Positions 1 to 12,600 of a stretch of 64,000 nt of DNA are shown in pieces; position 1 is the stretch's first letter; each line of letters begins with the position of its first letter. The translations under genes and the position numbers were made by a program. Origin of the DNA: Sindora glabra (Eukaryota > Streptophyta > Magnoliopsida > Fabales > Fabaceae); NCBI GenBank assembly GCA_020226215.1, contig CM035226.1:61341455-61405454 (forward strand), written 5' to 3'. Under the pieces are notes generated by a model. The model had not been told where the DNA came from and did not search any database. It saw only the letters and a program-made list of their open reading frames with translations.

Positions 1-331
1 AAAAATTACATTTTAGACGTATTATATATATTTATATACCTAATAATATCTTAATGCATTTTAATAATTTTAATGTAGAAATTTTTTAAAGAAATTGCAT
101 TTAAAATTCATTTCAAAATTGAAAATTTTCTAGAACAGTAACCATGACTTTATATATATATAACAATTTTGATATATATAAAAATATTCAAATATATATA
201 CAAAATACTAGAATATATATAATATACTCATAAAAATGTCAAATCATGCACACACTCACACACACATATGCTAATCAAGTATATATAATCAAGTATATAT
301 ATATGAATTACGGAACATACATAAACAACAA

Positions 332-382
<51 letters not shown>

Positions 383-652
383 CAAATTTCAAACACTATA
401 TAAAAGCCATAAATAAACATCAAGCTAAGGACTATATATGAACCAAAAGCATCAAAGTATATATAAAATGTTAAATATATATGCAGACAAAACAAGATTC
501 AAAACGCAGACATGTATATACAAAATGCTATATTCAAATGCCAATGCCAAACATATATACATATATATGGAATAAATTTCAAATGCTGAACATATAAGAA
601 ATGAATTTTGATTTATAACATATAGAAGCACAAATGTTGGAACATATATATA

Positions 653-722
<70 letters not shown>

Positions 723-1100
723 TTGGATTAAATAAAATTCATCTAGAAACATATAATATATGGATAAATCATTCAAAAATTTCTCATACATATGATACGT
801 ATATTTTATTCATAATAAAATTAACATATATATAGTAACAACAAAATAAATAAAATAAAGGTTATGAAATAATTTTGAGATTCATAACAAATTTTATCCA
901 AAACATTTTCATTACATAATATATAAAACTATTCAAAAATAAAATTTTATTCCCAAATCCACGAAATAATATATTTAATCTACATGATTCAAAAGTTATG
1001 ATATCAATTGTTAAAATTAATTTTTATAAAAATAATGCCCCAAATTGAATCATGTAAAAAGAATAATATTAAACATGAAAAGGATTTATTATTATCTAAT
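1..1100. repeat. AT-rich intergenic DNA with two long (TA)n microsatellites
   Basis: No gene is visible. The stretch is extremely AT-rich, with pure TA dinucleotide runs at about 334-380 and 655-720 and many shorter ATATAT blocks between loosely repeated CAAATGC-type words. Open frames here are only Tyr-Ile translations of the microsatellites. Confidence 0.85.
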
Positions 1101-1156
1101 GAATTCATTGTGAGTAAGTATGAAATTAGGATTTACTGTAAATCACGAACTATACG

Positions 1157-1890
1157 TAATCAATCTTCATCATGAACTCTAATAAGAATTTGCTACTCAT
1201 ATCAATCTTAGATGAGAACTTAATTAGGAAGACTTTTTAACATTAATAGGGAGTATGTAGAATCAATCATAGGATTTAGGAGTAGTGACATTTTTTTTAT
1301 ATTAATAACATTGATGGGTTGGCCTATTATCAAGAATCACCCGTTATTACATTAGTTAAATTAGATTATCATTAGACTCAAACTATTTAGTCACTTTAAT
1401 ATTGAGTTAAATCCTTTTATATCTTATTTTATTATTAAATTAATAGGTTTACAATAGAAAATCCAATAATACATTTATTATGGAGATGAGATGGAATGAA
1501 TTGAGTTGACATTTATTATGAAAATCAAATAGTACATTTATTACGAATTATATATAATTGGTCTTGATCATGAACTCTGATAAGGATTTAATGCTCCTAT
1601 TAACCCTAAATGAGAACCTAATTATGGAGACTTTTTAACATTGATTGGGAGCGTGCAGAATCAATCATAGAGTTTAGGAGCAGCGACCCTTATTTATATT
1701 AATAATATTGGTGGATTAGCTCATTGTCGAGAATTACCCATTATTACATTAGTTGGGTTAGATTATCATTGGACCCAAATTATTTAGTTACTTTAATATT
1801 AGGTTGAATTTTTTATATTTTATTTTATTATTGAATTAATAAGTCCACAATAGAAAATCCAACAACATATTCATTATGGAGATGAGATAG
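1157..1890. repeat. Tandem duplication of a ~400-bp unit
   Basis: Two diverged direct copies with an offset near 400 bp. Shared words in the same order include CATGAACTCT, GACTTTTTAACATT, AGAATCAATCATAG, TTTAGGAG, TTACATTAGTT and ATTATGGAGATGAGAT. Copy 1 covers about 1157-1500 and copy 2 about 1556-1890. No coding potential or terminal repeats were recognised. The end of copy 2 runs into the segment duplicated again near 31.9 kb. Confidence 0.7.
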
Positions 1891-2580
1891 AATGAATTAA
1901 CATAAAATATTTTGAATTAATTTTTATTAAAATAACTTAATTATCATTTATTATTTTGTTATTATTAATAAGTGATCACATGATTAATTTCTTATTTTAT
2001 TATTACTAAAATGATTCTTATAGAAATGCCAAAAAAAGATAGTAAATAGTGGTTATTCATACTCTCTCTTTATTAAAGGGGAAAAAAATACAATTTGAAT
2101 ATTCAATGAAACTAAACTAGATTATTGCAACCTCTATCTTTAACATTTAGATCAAACTATCATCGTATTTGCATGGTGCTTGGACAACAATGTTGACAAA
2201 AGTTGCATGTGAAAGTGTTGAATGAATGACACGACCTTCAATGGGGTTTGGTTTTGTTAGTACTAGTACCACCACAATTATAAAGATAATCAATCGAATA
2301 TCTATTTCTAAAATTTAAACTTTAAAATAAATGTGATGTAAATTAACGTATAATTGATGAAAATTTGAATTCTACAATCTTGAATTTAAACTCAATGTTA
2401 CATTTAATTATATTAATTATTTTACGAACAGTGATCATGATTAATTTATTAATATTGGGTTACATTAATGATTTTTCACTTTAGTGTACTCACACTTCAA
2501 ATACAGTAATAAAATAAGAATAGGAGAAAATGAAAAACATGAAAGAGTGAATTTAGAAGGGAAAAAAATAAAGAATCCTA

Positions 2581-3223
2581 TCAAAAACCATTGGAATGGG
2601 TCAAAATCCATGGGTTGACTCATTAACTTGTAAGTTTTGAAGGATTTAGGCCCTCATTTTGGGGTCCTAAGTTTCACATATTGCAATCGGCTTGATCTAT
2701 GAAAGCTCGTATTTCACACAAGTTAATCTACGAGCGGATTGGACAGCCTATGAAAAATTTATTTTTCTATTTTTTTTCATTTCCAACTAAATTTTGTATA
2801 TGTTTATATTTTTAATCCATATAAAAATATGCTTTTATTTTTCATTTTTAATTATAAAAGTTTGTATTATGAATAATTTATAAATAATATTTTTATTTTA
2901 TAAATATTTTATATTTTATCTATGTAATATTTTTTATGGTTATATATAAATTTAAAACATATTATAATTAATTTATAAATAAATATATGATATTTTTGAA
3001 TTATTTTAATTTTTTTATTATTTAAAGGTTGAAATTTTTATTTAAAAAATAATTTTTTTTACAAAAAAGGTCTATGAACTAGCCCAAATTTGTAAAGGAC
3101 CAAATTAGGGCCTCCAATATGAAAGTTCGTAAAAAAATTAGATGGGCCTAGCTTAGCCCATTTAATGATTGGCCTACATGAGCCGACCTATGGGTTGGTT
3201 TGGCCTGTTCAGTTATTGGCTTT
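2581..3223. mobile_element. 643-bp non-autonomous insertion flanked by AATCCTA direct repeats
   Basis: The block is absent from the collinear site in copy B (near 32615), where AATCCTA occurs once before GCAGCTT. Here AATCCTA occurs at 2574-2580 and 3224-3230, flanking the block, as expected for a 7-8 bp target duplication (hAT-like size). The ends are richer in GC words such as GGCCTA, GGGTTG and GCCCA, while the middle is AT-rich. No transposase is encoded. The superfamily is inferred from duplication length only, because terminal repeats are weak. Confidence 0.65.
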
Positions 3224-3497
3224 AATCCTAGCAGCTTACCATGTAAAAAAAAAAGGAACTTCATAAAAAATAAACCATCTTCTAATAAAAAGTTATATCT
3301 TACCTAAATTTTAATTGTTATTAATTAAAGATCATAAGATTTCTAAAGATATAAGAATAATAATTAGGAAGTTATAATATATGATTTAAAGCTATATACG
3401 ATACACATTGTATTTTATAATATAATAAAAAATTTCTCATCCATAATATTTCCTTGAATTTTTTTTTAATGTTAAATTGCCAATGCATTCTAACATC

Positions 3498-3499
<2 letters not shown>

Positions 3500-3567
<68 letters not shown>
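3500..3567. repeat. (TA)n microsatellite
   Basis: About 68 bp of uninterrupted TA repeats. The matching position in copy B (32893-32961) also carries a TA run of similar length, so the repeat predates the segmental duplication. Confidence 0.95.
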
Positions 3568-3568
<1 letters not shown>

Positions 3569-4130
3569 CAAGAATTTAGATCTTTTTTTCCATTATTTTT
3601 CTATTATTTTCATAAATATAAAAATATAATTTTTTAAGATTTACTATTGTTCATTTAAATTCGTAATTTCAAACAAAATAAAATTATATATATACTCCCA
3701 AAAATCAGCCATCCATTTCTTAGGTAAGAGAGAGGATCCACATTCAATTTTTAATGTTTTAAAAATTGAAAGGTATAATTTTTCATACATCAAGTCTTAT
3801 AAAATAAATAAATAAGTAAATTAATTAATTAATTGATAAATAACTTCTGATTGGGTGGAAGTAAGACAATCTATTATATTAAAATTTTTATTTCACATTT
3901 TAATTTCTATATTCTCTCGTTAAAAAAAATTGTTTAACTATGAATCTCGAAAATTCATAAAGAAGTCATTTATCAATTTATTACCAATTTTGTGACATAT
4001 ATTAATTTTATAAAATTATATACATTAAAAATTGCACTCTACAAATTTTAAGACGTTGAAAATGGAACTGATCATTTTCTATTATAAAAAAAAGTAAGGA
4101 TCACTCTTTAAATATATATTTCCTTTTGTG

Positions 4131-4223
4131 GAGTGCTGCGGGCCGCACCCTCCGTTGTACTTTCCTATTATGAAGAAGTAAGGTTCCCCAATAGTGCTGC
4201 GGAGCAGAACCCTCAGTTCTACT
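4131..4223. repeat. Paired GC-rich GTGCTGCGG motifs in AT-rich DNA
   Basis: Two related GC-rich words, about 30 bp each, start GTGCTGCGG and continue through CACCCTCCGTTGTAC (first, 4132-4160) and GAACCCTCAGTTCTAC (second, 4193-4222). Each is preceded by a TTCTATTAT...AAGTAAGG segment, so the pair is a tandem unit of about 62 bp. The same pair recurs at 34275-34400 in copy B. Function unknown. Confidence 0.6.
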
Positions 4224-4475
4224 TGTTGCAAACCCCACGTGTTTATAATGCTAATTGTTTAGAAAAGAAAGATATTAAGTGATTGATCCATAAAATTTAA
4301 ATCATATAATTTCAAAATAAATAAATAATGAAATACCTTTTGATTAATATAATACTATGCATATTTTCTTAGAAACATTCATACTATATATCTAATAATA
4401 GGATTAACATTCCAACAATAAAAAATTGAAGTTGTAGATTGCTTGAAAAAATGGGTGTAAAATCCAATCTATCTT

Positions 4476-5094
4476 TCGGAGGAGGTTGCGACAGCCTTAT
4501 TTTGAAAATTAATAAACACAGATGTATTTTAAATTAAATTTAACTTATATTTGACTATCTATTGGTTCATCGATACATTTAATTATCCTTTTACCCTCTA
4601 TGAATTTGCAGAGAGAAATATTTTTCTCAAACATATGCGCATATTGTAATTGAAGGTGGGCGCTATATTCTTGACCAAACTCTGGCTTTCACTGCTGCTT
4701 TTCCCCCGAAGTCAAGATTGGGTGGCTTGAGGCCAAATATTACATACCCGTGTACTCGGTAGATGAGTTGCTGTTAGAATTGACAATTTTTCCTTCACTC
4801 ATTTTCTTCCTATAATAGAAATTAATGTTGAGTAAAATGTTGGATATATAGTTGAGGGAAAAAATGATCATTGTGAAAATTCTTAATTGATTGCGAAAAA
4901 AAAATATCACTAACTTAGAGTAAGAAAATTACATTTATTTAAAAAATTCAAATAGTAAATGCAATTTATTTAATAATTCCTTTTGTACAAAATTGATACA
5001 AGTGATAAATATAAACTGTACTTTAAATTATTTAAATACTTAATACGTGGTACACTTAAAATATTCTCACTACATAAGAGAAAATACTCAAAAA
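4476..5094. other. Intergenic DNA, no gene seen
   Basis: Nothing coding is recognised. About 4495-4570 (CAGCCTTATTTTGAAAATTA and following) matches 41785-41865, continuing the collinearity of segment copies A and B across the copia insertion in copy B. Confidence 0.6.
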
Positions 5095-6262
5095 ACTTAG
5101 TTTATATTTGAGACAATAATTAAGTTAACTTATAATTTATTCATTTAATTAATAAGTTATAAATTGATTTTCAAAAGTGTTTGGTGTATTAATTTTTTTG
5201 AGATAAAAAATTCTTGTTTGATAAGTTTTATAATATAGTTTATAATTTTAAGTTAATAATTTTTCAAATGTATTCCTCTTCTTTTAATTAATTGACAACC
5301 TATATCCTAAGTAATTAATAATAAATATTTGATATATATTCATTAATTCAATATAAACATATAAAAATAAGTAAATAAGCAAATAAATAAATATGTAATG
5401 TTATAAACATAATTAATTAAAGTTCAAATAATCATATTCGTATTTTAAATATTTTGATTGCATTAATATAGTTTGATCTTAAGATAAATATGAATTAATT
5501 TAGTCTAGTTGACTAAAATACTATTTCGGTCCTTATAGATGCAAATTTTCTTAATTTAGTTTTTATTTAATTTTCATTCTCAAATTTGTCCAAAATGGAT
5601 TCAATTTCCTTTAATTAAATCCTCCCCTTCTATTTGAAACTAAATTTACTAAAATAACAGTATGGAAGTTTAAAATTTAACTTGAAGTTATTTGATATTT
5701 GTATAAACACTAAATATGACTTGTATAAAAGTAAGTATCTTAGTAATTAAATTAATACAATATTAAAATAAATAATAGCATTGACATAATTAAAGTTATT
5801 ATCATGTGTTTTAATTTTTAAATTGAAGTCATATAATTACTATAGACTACGAAGGTTGTTGCTACACGAGTATTTGGTGATTTCACATAAGATTTTAAGT
5901 TTTTATGCTTTCAGTTTTGTTAAAACAAAAATATGAGTATTAGATGGCTAAGAGGATCTAATTGTATCAAATTAAATTTTTCAAAGATCAGATTGAGAAA
6001 ACTTACATCTTTGAGGGACCAAATTAATGTTTTAGTCTAATATTTATGTATTTATTTATACTAACACATCATTTTATATCCTTTCACATTTTTTAATTGG
6101 TTCAGCAATAATTTTTATTAAATATTTCTAATACAAGGAGTTAACTTATCACCTTTTAACTATAACTTAGCTTATCAATTTTTGACTAACTTATTAATTT
6201 TTAATTATCAACTAGGTTATCAATTATGCACTAATTTATCAATTATTAGCCTATAATCTTAA
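5095..6262. mobile_element. AT-rich MITE (family A), split by a nested MITE
   Basis: About 625 bp of element sequence (5095-5500 and 6046-6262) resembles the elements at 12852-13508 and 33574-34244: repeated TTATAAATTA, TTATCAATTA and AACTTATTAAT words and a central AAATAAATA tract. Ends resemble short inverted repeats built on AGTTTA. The element is interrupted by the 5501-6045 insertion. The right half is also present upstream of TPS copy 2 (48600-48790 and 50660-50845), so insertion predates the gene duplication. Confidence 0.55.
5501..6045. mobile_element. MITE (family B) with ~50-bp terminal inverted repeats
   Basis: The left end (GACTAAAATACTATTTCGGT, then CCTTATAGATGCAAATTTTC) and the right end (GAAAACTTACATCTTTGAGG, then GACCAAATTAATGTTTTAGT) are inverted repeats over about 50 bp with scattered mismatches. 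No transposase frame exists. Its right half is retained upstream of TPS copy 2 (48497-48600 and 50555-50655), where the left half has been replaced. It lies about 0.5-1 kb upstream of the TPS start codon. Confidence 0.75.
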
Positions 6263-6297
6263 ACTGAGGGAGCCTTACTATGATATCCGCTAGGCTT

Positions 6298-6392
6298 CTC
6301 TACAAATTGCAAAGCGGAAATGGTCCAGTAGTATATTAGAAGTTCCTAGATTCAAATCAAGTTTTAGCATTTTATATTTTACATAAATGGGA
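6298..6392 (+). other. tRNA-like (box B) sequence upstream of TPS copy 1
   Basis: A word resembling the internal pol III box B (AGATTCAAATC) follows an A-box-like TGGTCCAGTAG by about 30 bp. In the two copies upstream of TPS copy 2 the word is a perfect GGTTCGAATC (48882-48891 and 50940-50949). No tRNA cloverleaf can be formed, so this is at most a tRNA-derived SINE relic or coincidence. Confidence 0.3.
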
Positions 6393-6453
6393 AAGTGATC
6401 AGCCCTTCAAATATTTTTTATTTCCTTCGCTTTTGGCCTTTGGATTCCTTCCA

Positions 6454-6461
6454 TATAAATA
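6454..6461 (+). promoter_or_regulatory. Putative TATA box of TPS copy 1
   Basis: TATAAATA lies about 100 bp before the ATG at 6557, in a stretch that stays similar in copy 2, where it reads TATATAAG at 51019-51026. The spacing leaves room for a short 5' untranslated leader. Inferred from sequence only. Confidence 0.5.
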
Positions 6462-6556
6462 CCGCCACCAACGAGTGGTATTTTGGAATATATCTATCCT
6501 CTTTCATTAAATACATCCTTTTTCATAAGCTTAAGTGAGTATCAGCAAAGCAATTA

Positions 6557-6679
6557 ATGGCTACGGAAGTTTCAAAACATGTTGCTTTAAGTTCAATTCA
6601 AAACGCCGATCGACCTCTCGCAAAATTTCTTCCTTCCATTTGGGGGGATTTTTTCCTCCGATATGCTTCCGAATTTATG
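6557..6679 (+). CDS. TPS copy 1 exon 1
   Basis: The exon encodes 41 residues starting MATEVSKH and containing the TPS-a RP-x8-W motif (R19 to W29), followed by a GT donor at 6680. The ATG is chosen because it sits just upstream of this motif and gives a 123-nt phase-0 exon, as in copy 2. Intron 1 (6680-7193) starts with a CT microsatellite, replaced by GT repeats in copy 2. Confidence 0.85.
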
Positions 6680-9600
6680 GTATATATCATGCCACCCCTC
6701 TCTCTCTCTCTCTGTGTTTATCTATCTCTCTGTAAACATATGCAATACTGAGTTAGAACTATGATATTTAAAAGTTTGTGTCTCTAGAGATTATGATACG
6801 TATAAGTGATCTGCCCTTTTCTTTTTTCGTACGTCTTTTAAATCATTATTATTTGGGCCTTCTACATGTTACTAAAACAAAGCTAGCCAGTTGAAGTGGT
6901 ATAGCTAGATAATTAATTAGATGGAGAATTGGAAAGCTAAGCCTATATCTCTTTTGATTGGTCTCTGCAATAAACTACGTACGATTCTGTCGAGAATTGA
7001 ACCTGATTCTGACAGATTCTAAGCTTTTACTTCGTCCATTGAACTTCCACGCTTTATTATTACAATATAATGCTAAGGTTTGTGGTTACTTTTTCGCATT
7101 ATTGATGAAGTTCAAAAGCACGATAAGAAAAGCTTGAGTATGGATACTGTATTGTTTATATCAACATTTCATTCTTCTCAACTATTTGTTCAGGAAGTGG
7201 ATGATGACATGAAACAGAAAGTTGGAGTACTGAAAGAGGAAGTAAGGAGGATGCTTCTCTCTTCTGTTAATCGCAATTTCTCGCGGAAACTGGATTTCAT
7301 TGACTCAATCCAACGCTTGGGTGTGTCTTACCACTTTCAACATGAGATTGATGAAGCATTGAAACAAATTCGCGACAGTTTTACCAACAATGCTATCATC
7401 ACTCCCAGTGATCATGATCTTCATTCCATTGCCCTACTCTTTCGTTTGCTTAGGCAACAAGGATATTGTGTGTCATCAGGTGTGTTTTGAGCTTGTTGCT
7501 GTTATATTTTTATTTGTACATTTACTAGCCACTAAATCTGAAAAGTCTTAGTTATTTAGGAAGCGGGTTATGAATAATTTGTTATACCTTTAATATGTTT
7601 TCTCACATAAAAGTTTTTTAATTTTAATAATGATTTATCTTTGATAATATTAGTAAATAAATCTTTATCGATAAATAAAAACAGGTACGTTTGTCCAGTA
7701 TAAAGACCAAAATGGAAACTTCAATGAAAAACTTGGGAATGATGTTAGAGGAATGCTGAGCTTGTATGAAGCTGCACAACTGAGGATTGATGGAGATGAT
7801 ATACTTGCTGAAGCCCTTGATTTCACCTCCACTCAGCTCAAGTTATTGAGCCGCCAATTGGGCCCTTCTCTCGCAGCACAAGTGGAACATAGCTTAAGGC
7901 AGCCTCTTCATAAAGGACTGCAAAGGATGGAGGCACGGCATTACATGTCTTTCTACCAAGATGATCCTACCCATAATGAAATTTTGCTAACCTTTGCAAA
8001 GTTAGACTTTAATATGCTGCAGAAATTGCATCAAAATGAAATCGGCAATATCACCAAGTAAGGAATCCGATTATAGACTACATACTGAAGCTAGCTGTAC
8101 GTACTTATAGTTATTTTGTTTCTTAATCTCACTTAACTGCACGGATATTTTGACGATCTAATTAACGGGGATAATGTAAAACATCACACTCAAAGTGATT
8201 AAATTTTATCCTTTTCTACTTTAAGAATTTAAAAATTACCTCTTTAAATTATATAAAATTTAAAATTAACATTCACTATCAACTAATAAACTAACCATCA
8301 AATTACATCACTTTTAATAATTTTTTACAAAAATTATAATATTATAATATATTAATTTATTTATTTTGTCATTTTCTCATATATGATTTCATAACTCATT
8401 TTTTATTATTCAGTTAAAACTCTATATCAAATTTAATTCCTATCAAATTATATGATATAAAATTTTTTTGTGAAAAGATAATAATATAAACTAATATACT
8501 ATAGTACTATGATTCTTATTTTGAAAAGATTATAAAAAATTATATAATTAGACAAAATAGTAAATTAAGTTGACTGTGAGAGTTTTAATTCCAAATTTTA
8601 CAATTGAATAGAATAATTTCTATATTTCCAAAGTTAGAGAAGGAAAAATGCAGCTACCCAAAAGTAAGGAGGGCATTTTACATTTTTCCCTTTGTTTTAT
8701 ATTAACATTTTTTATTTATATGATTTAAATTTAATACATTGTTAGTGTAAATCATCTTTATATTATTAATTATTCATATATTATCATGTTTTAAAAACCA
8801 TTAAAACTTCTTTATTGCAGTAAAAAAAATTTAAACTTTCACTTTTTTAATAACATATTTTTTTTCTTATTTATTAATAGTATAAAACATTTTATACTAG
8901 ATTAAATTTAAACTCTTATTTATACTAGACATGTACATATTCTTTAATATTTTTTTGGATAATGATGATGCAAAAGTGATGTGTTGGTATAAATTAAGAT
9001 AAAAGAAACAATAAATCAACATACACATATATTTAATATGATCCAACTTTTAGCTTACTTTAACATTGTCCATCTTTCTTTAATAAAGATGAGAAAGAAA
9101 TCTAGTAATTTAATGGAATTTTAGAGAAAATATAAATGGCATTATAACTCTCAAATCCACAGTTCAAATATATTCAAAAATATCTTGCAAGTTATATACT
9201 CTTTATTGTAAAAAAAAAAATATTAAAAGAGTAAAAGTAGATTTCAAGATCTCAAGTAATCCCTAAAAGATTATAAATATAAACCTTTTCACATCTTATA
9301 TATGGGTGTCATTGGCAAATTGTTCACACCTAATATAGCACATTTATAGAAAAAAGTTTGCTCTATGAGAAAATCCTAATTCAAAATAAAAAAAAAAAAA
9401 TTCAAATTTAAATAGAAAAATCTTCATAAAATAAAATAATTACAAAAAATAGAATTGAATCAAATTCTAATAATTTATTCACAGACTCTGCAATAGTGTT
9501 AACTACAATAAGATAATATTCTTCATACAAACATACTTATTGCAAGGAATAATTACGTAAATCTAGGTTGTAGGATAATCATGGCTTAATTTGTAATTCA

Positions 9601-12600
9601 GGTGGCGGAAGAAGTCAGACTTTACAAGACGAGTTCCATATGCCAGGGATAGAGTTGTTGAATCCTACTTTTGGGCGTTGGGCCTTTCCTATGAGCCACA
9701 ATATAGCATCGTCAGAAGCATAATGGGCAAATTGATAGCCGTTTTGGGTATTCTGGATGATACTTATGATGCTTACGGCACAGTTCAAGAACTTGAGCTC
9801 TTCACAGAAGCAGTCAACAGGTTAATTGATTTTTAACTTTTAAAGACATTGACCAATAACATATACCCCGCAAAATAACCTAAAATTATCACAACCTCAG
9901 AGTTATATAATTGAGATTTTGCTACTAAATTTTAGAAATGTGCAATTCACATGTGAACTTTAAAAAAGAAAAATGCACTGTATCGTTTTTTGTTAAGAGT
10001 TATTTTGCACTTCTTTCAAAATTCAAGAAATTGATTGAACAAAATGTATAAAGAGTTGGATACAAGATTTGACCAATTCGCTTTTCAACCGGTTCGTTTT
10101 TCAACCGCCTCATACGGTCCGGCCATTTTGTGCTTGAAACCAGACTTGATAGTTACCCCTGAATCAAATTGTCAACCGAGTCTGGTAAAGCAAAATTGGT
10201 CCTTTTTTAAATATCAGGTTTATTTACTTAAAACATCTTAGCATAAAGATTCAAATATAATAGTTTAGTATATCATTTGATATAATGGAATGAAATAAAA
10301 TAAAATAAAATAGATTAAAATGGAATGGATTGAAATAACCATTCATAATTATACTAGGTACAACAAAATATTGTAAAAATAGAATAGAAAAAAGTTTTGA
10401 ATGATAATAGCAATCTTAAAATAAAAAAAATATAAAATTAAAATCATTTTTATGCAAATGATGATATTGTCATTTTTTACTTATGTATAACATTGTTTAA
10501 ACTAAACATATATATAATTTGCAATCAAGCATGTATATTAAATAATAATATAGTAATTTATGTTGATGAGAGTCTTTTGTTGAGTGATACATAATGTTAC
10601 TAGAAGTTATTGTCTTCTTTCACATTATGCATTGAATTCCAATGCCTTGTATGCATGCATCTATATGTTAAATGAAAAATATATCATATGGTTAATAAAT
10701 TTTTTTATCTATTTTAAATTTTATTCTCAAAATTTTAATAAACAAAATTTTTTCTATATAGTAAAAGCATAAAAATATAATTTACCAATTTTTTCCTCAC
10801 ACTTTTTATTTATTTTAGCATTAAGCTTCATTAATAAATAATACAAGAATATCAATTTTTAATAATTTTCTATCAATATATTTTGGTAATGAATACATAA
10901 ATATTTTATTTTCAACTTATTATTAAGAATATATTACCAAAATATATTGATAGAAAATTATTAAAAATTGATACTCTTTTATTATTTATTAATAAAGCTT
11001 AACGTTAAAATAATTAAAAAAAGTGAAGGATATGGGTGTTGAAAAGTCCTTTCACAAAAGGTAAAATATTCATTTTATCATTTTTATTATAAAATGGGAA
11101 TTTCATTATTTGATAGAATGATTATTTTCTATAAAATAAATATTCTCCTCTTATAATATTTATTAATTATCATTAAATAATAGTTTATATAGATAATTTC
11201 ATCTTTGAATATCTATATAGAAATACGAAATTACCTATACAGATTATTATTCAGGTAAAAAATTGATCATTCAAAATAATTTAAGATTATTTTGTTAGCA
11301 TCATATAAATTCAGGGATGAAATTTATAATTTCATCTATATATATTATTTCATGATAATTTTGTAAACATTAATTAAACTTTTACACAATAGATTGGATT
11401 CACATAACAATCATATTTTAATATAAATTTGTATTGCATAATTTAAAAATTTATATTTTTCACAAAATTATTTTTATAAATAAAAATATTATAAATTTTA
11501 ATATTTTTTTCTATCTTATATGTAATGGAAACATATCAACACTCATGTGCAATCACTAATTCAACTAACTGAATTGGTATGACCCGTCAATATTTTTTAG
11601 TCATTTGGTCAAATCTCTAATTCATCATCTAGTTTGATTTTTAGAATGTTGATAAAACATTTTCAAATCTAAAGATAAATCATATATGGCTTGAGGTTTG
11701 GGGAAATTAATATATTTCAACTATGTGTTCTCTGTATAATAGGTCCTCCTACAATAGATTATGCATCTATTCAAGAATTTTTTTTTTTAATTTCAATCAA
11801 AGATTAACAGGCCAACTCCTCGTCAAAAAATCACTCATGGATTTTTCTTTTCAATTTATGACAAAAGAATCTTTGTTTTTTAAATGTCAGTAATCATGTT
11901 TGGAAAATCATTCGATCGATCGACCTTGGAAGTCTTACTAAACCACAAACATTTAAAACCTCTCGCCGTCACCATATTTAACATTTTTATTGTATTGTAC
12001 AGTTGAATAATTTGGTTTTAGTTTTAATTTTAGGTGGGATGATAGCTTATTAAATTAAAAATTGTTTAACACTTTTATTAAACACAAACATCTAATTTTA
12101 GTTTTAAAACCACAAACATTAATTCCCTTCCAGAGTGCATGAAAGTAGCATTTGAAGGTGAAGCCATGTCAGATGCGCTTGATGAAATTGAATCAATCAT
12201 GGCAGACGATGAAAAATCAGACTTCGTGACTCGACGTGTCAGACACGCTGTAAGTTGTTAACTTTTTAAGCCGTGTGTGTGGGTAAAGACTCGTTGATAT
12301 TAATATAAATCTAAATAATTCACATCAAATTTGAAATATTGCTTCTAAAATATAAAGGTTGAGATTAATTTATTTTAACCAATTTTTATATTTCATATAT
12401 TCTGATCCTTTTTTCAATCAATGCATTAAACATAAGTTTTCAAATTATTAATACATTGAAAGTTTCTTTTAGTAAATAAATATTAAATTAAAATCAGAAA
12501 ATTTCTTTTATGATTACTACCTATTATTTCCTTTTAAGATAATTTTTTATGATTATTACATTTAGTTATTAATTTTTTAATTTTGAATATGAAAACTAAA

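Larger units (their letters stand above)
1860..4475. repeat. Segmental duplication, copy A (5' flank of TPS copy 1)
   Basis: This stretch is collinear with 31930-34640. Shared words in order include TGATCACATGATT, AGTGGTTATT, TTGCATGGTGCTTGGACAACAATGTTGAC-like sequence, CATCCATTTC, GGTTGGGTGGAA-like sequence and the GTGCTGCGG motifs. Differences are short indels plus one insertion in each copy (2581-3223 here, 33574-34244 in copy B). It shows that the DNA upstream of TPS copies 1 and 2 was duplicated together with the gene. No gene is seen in it. Confidence 0.8.

Noticed and set aside
289..791. Minus-strand open frames rich in Tyr-Ile repeats
   Set aside because: They are translations of (TA)n microsatellites; no start context, no family.
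4600..4780. Possible gene fragment in the GC-richer patch with GGTGGCTTGAGGCCAAATAT
   Set aside because: No frame longer than a few tens of codons and no recognised family.
6298..6392. A tRNA gene upstream of TPS
   Set aside because: Box B is present in some copies but acceptor, D and anticodon stems cannot be formed.
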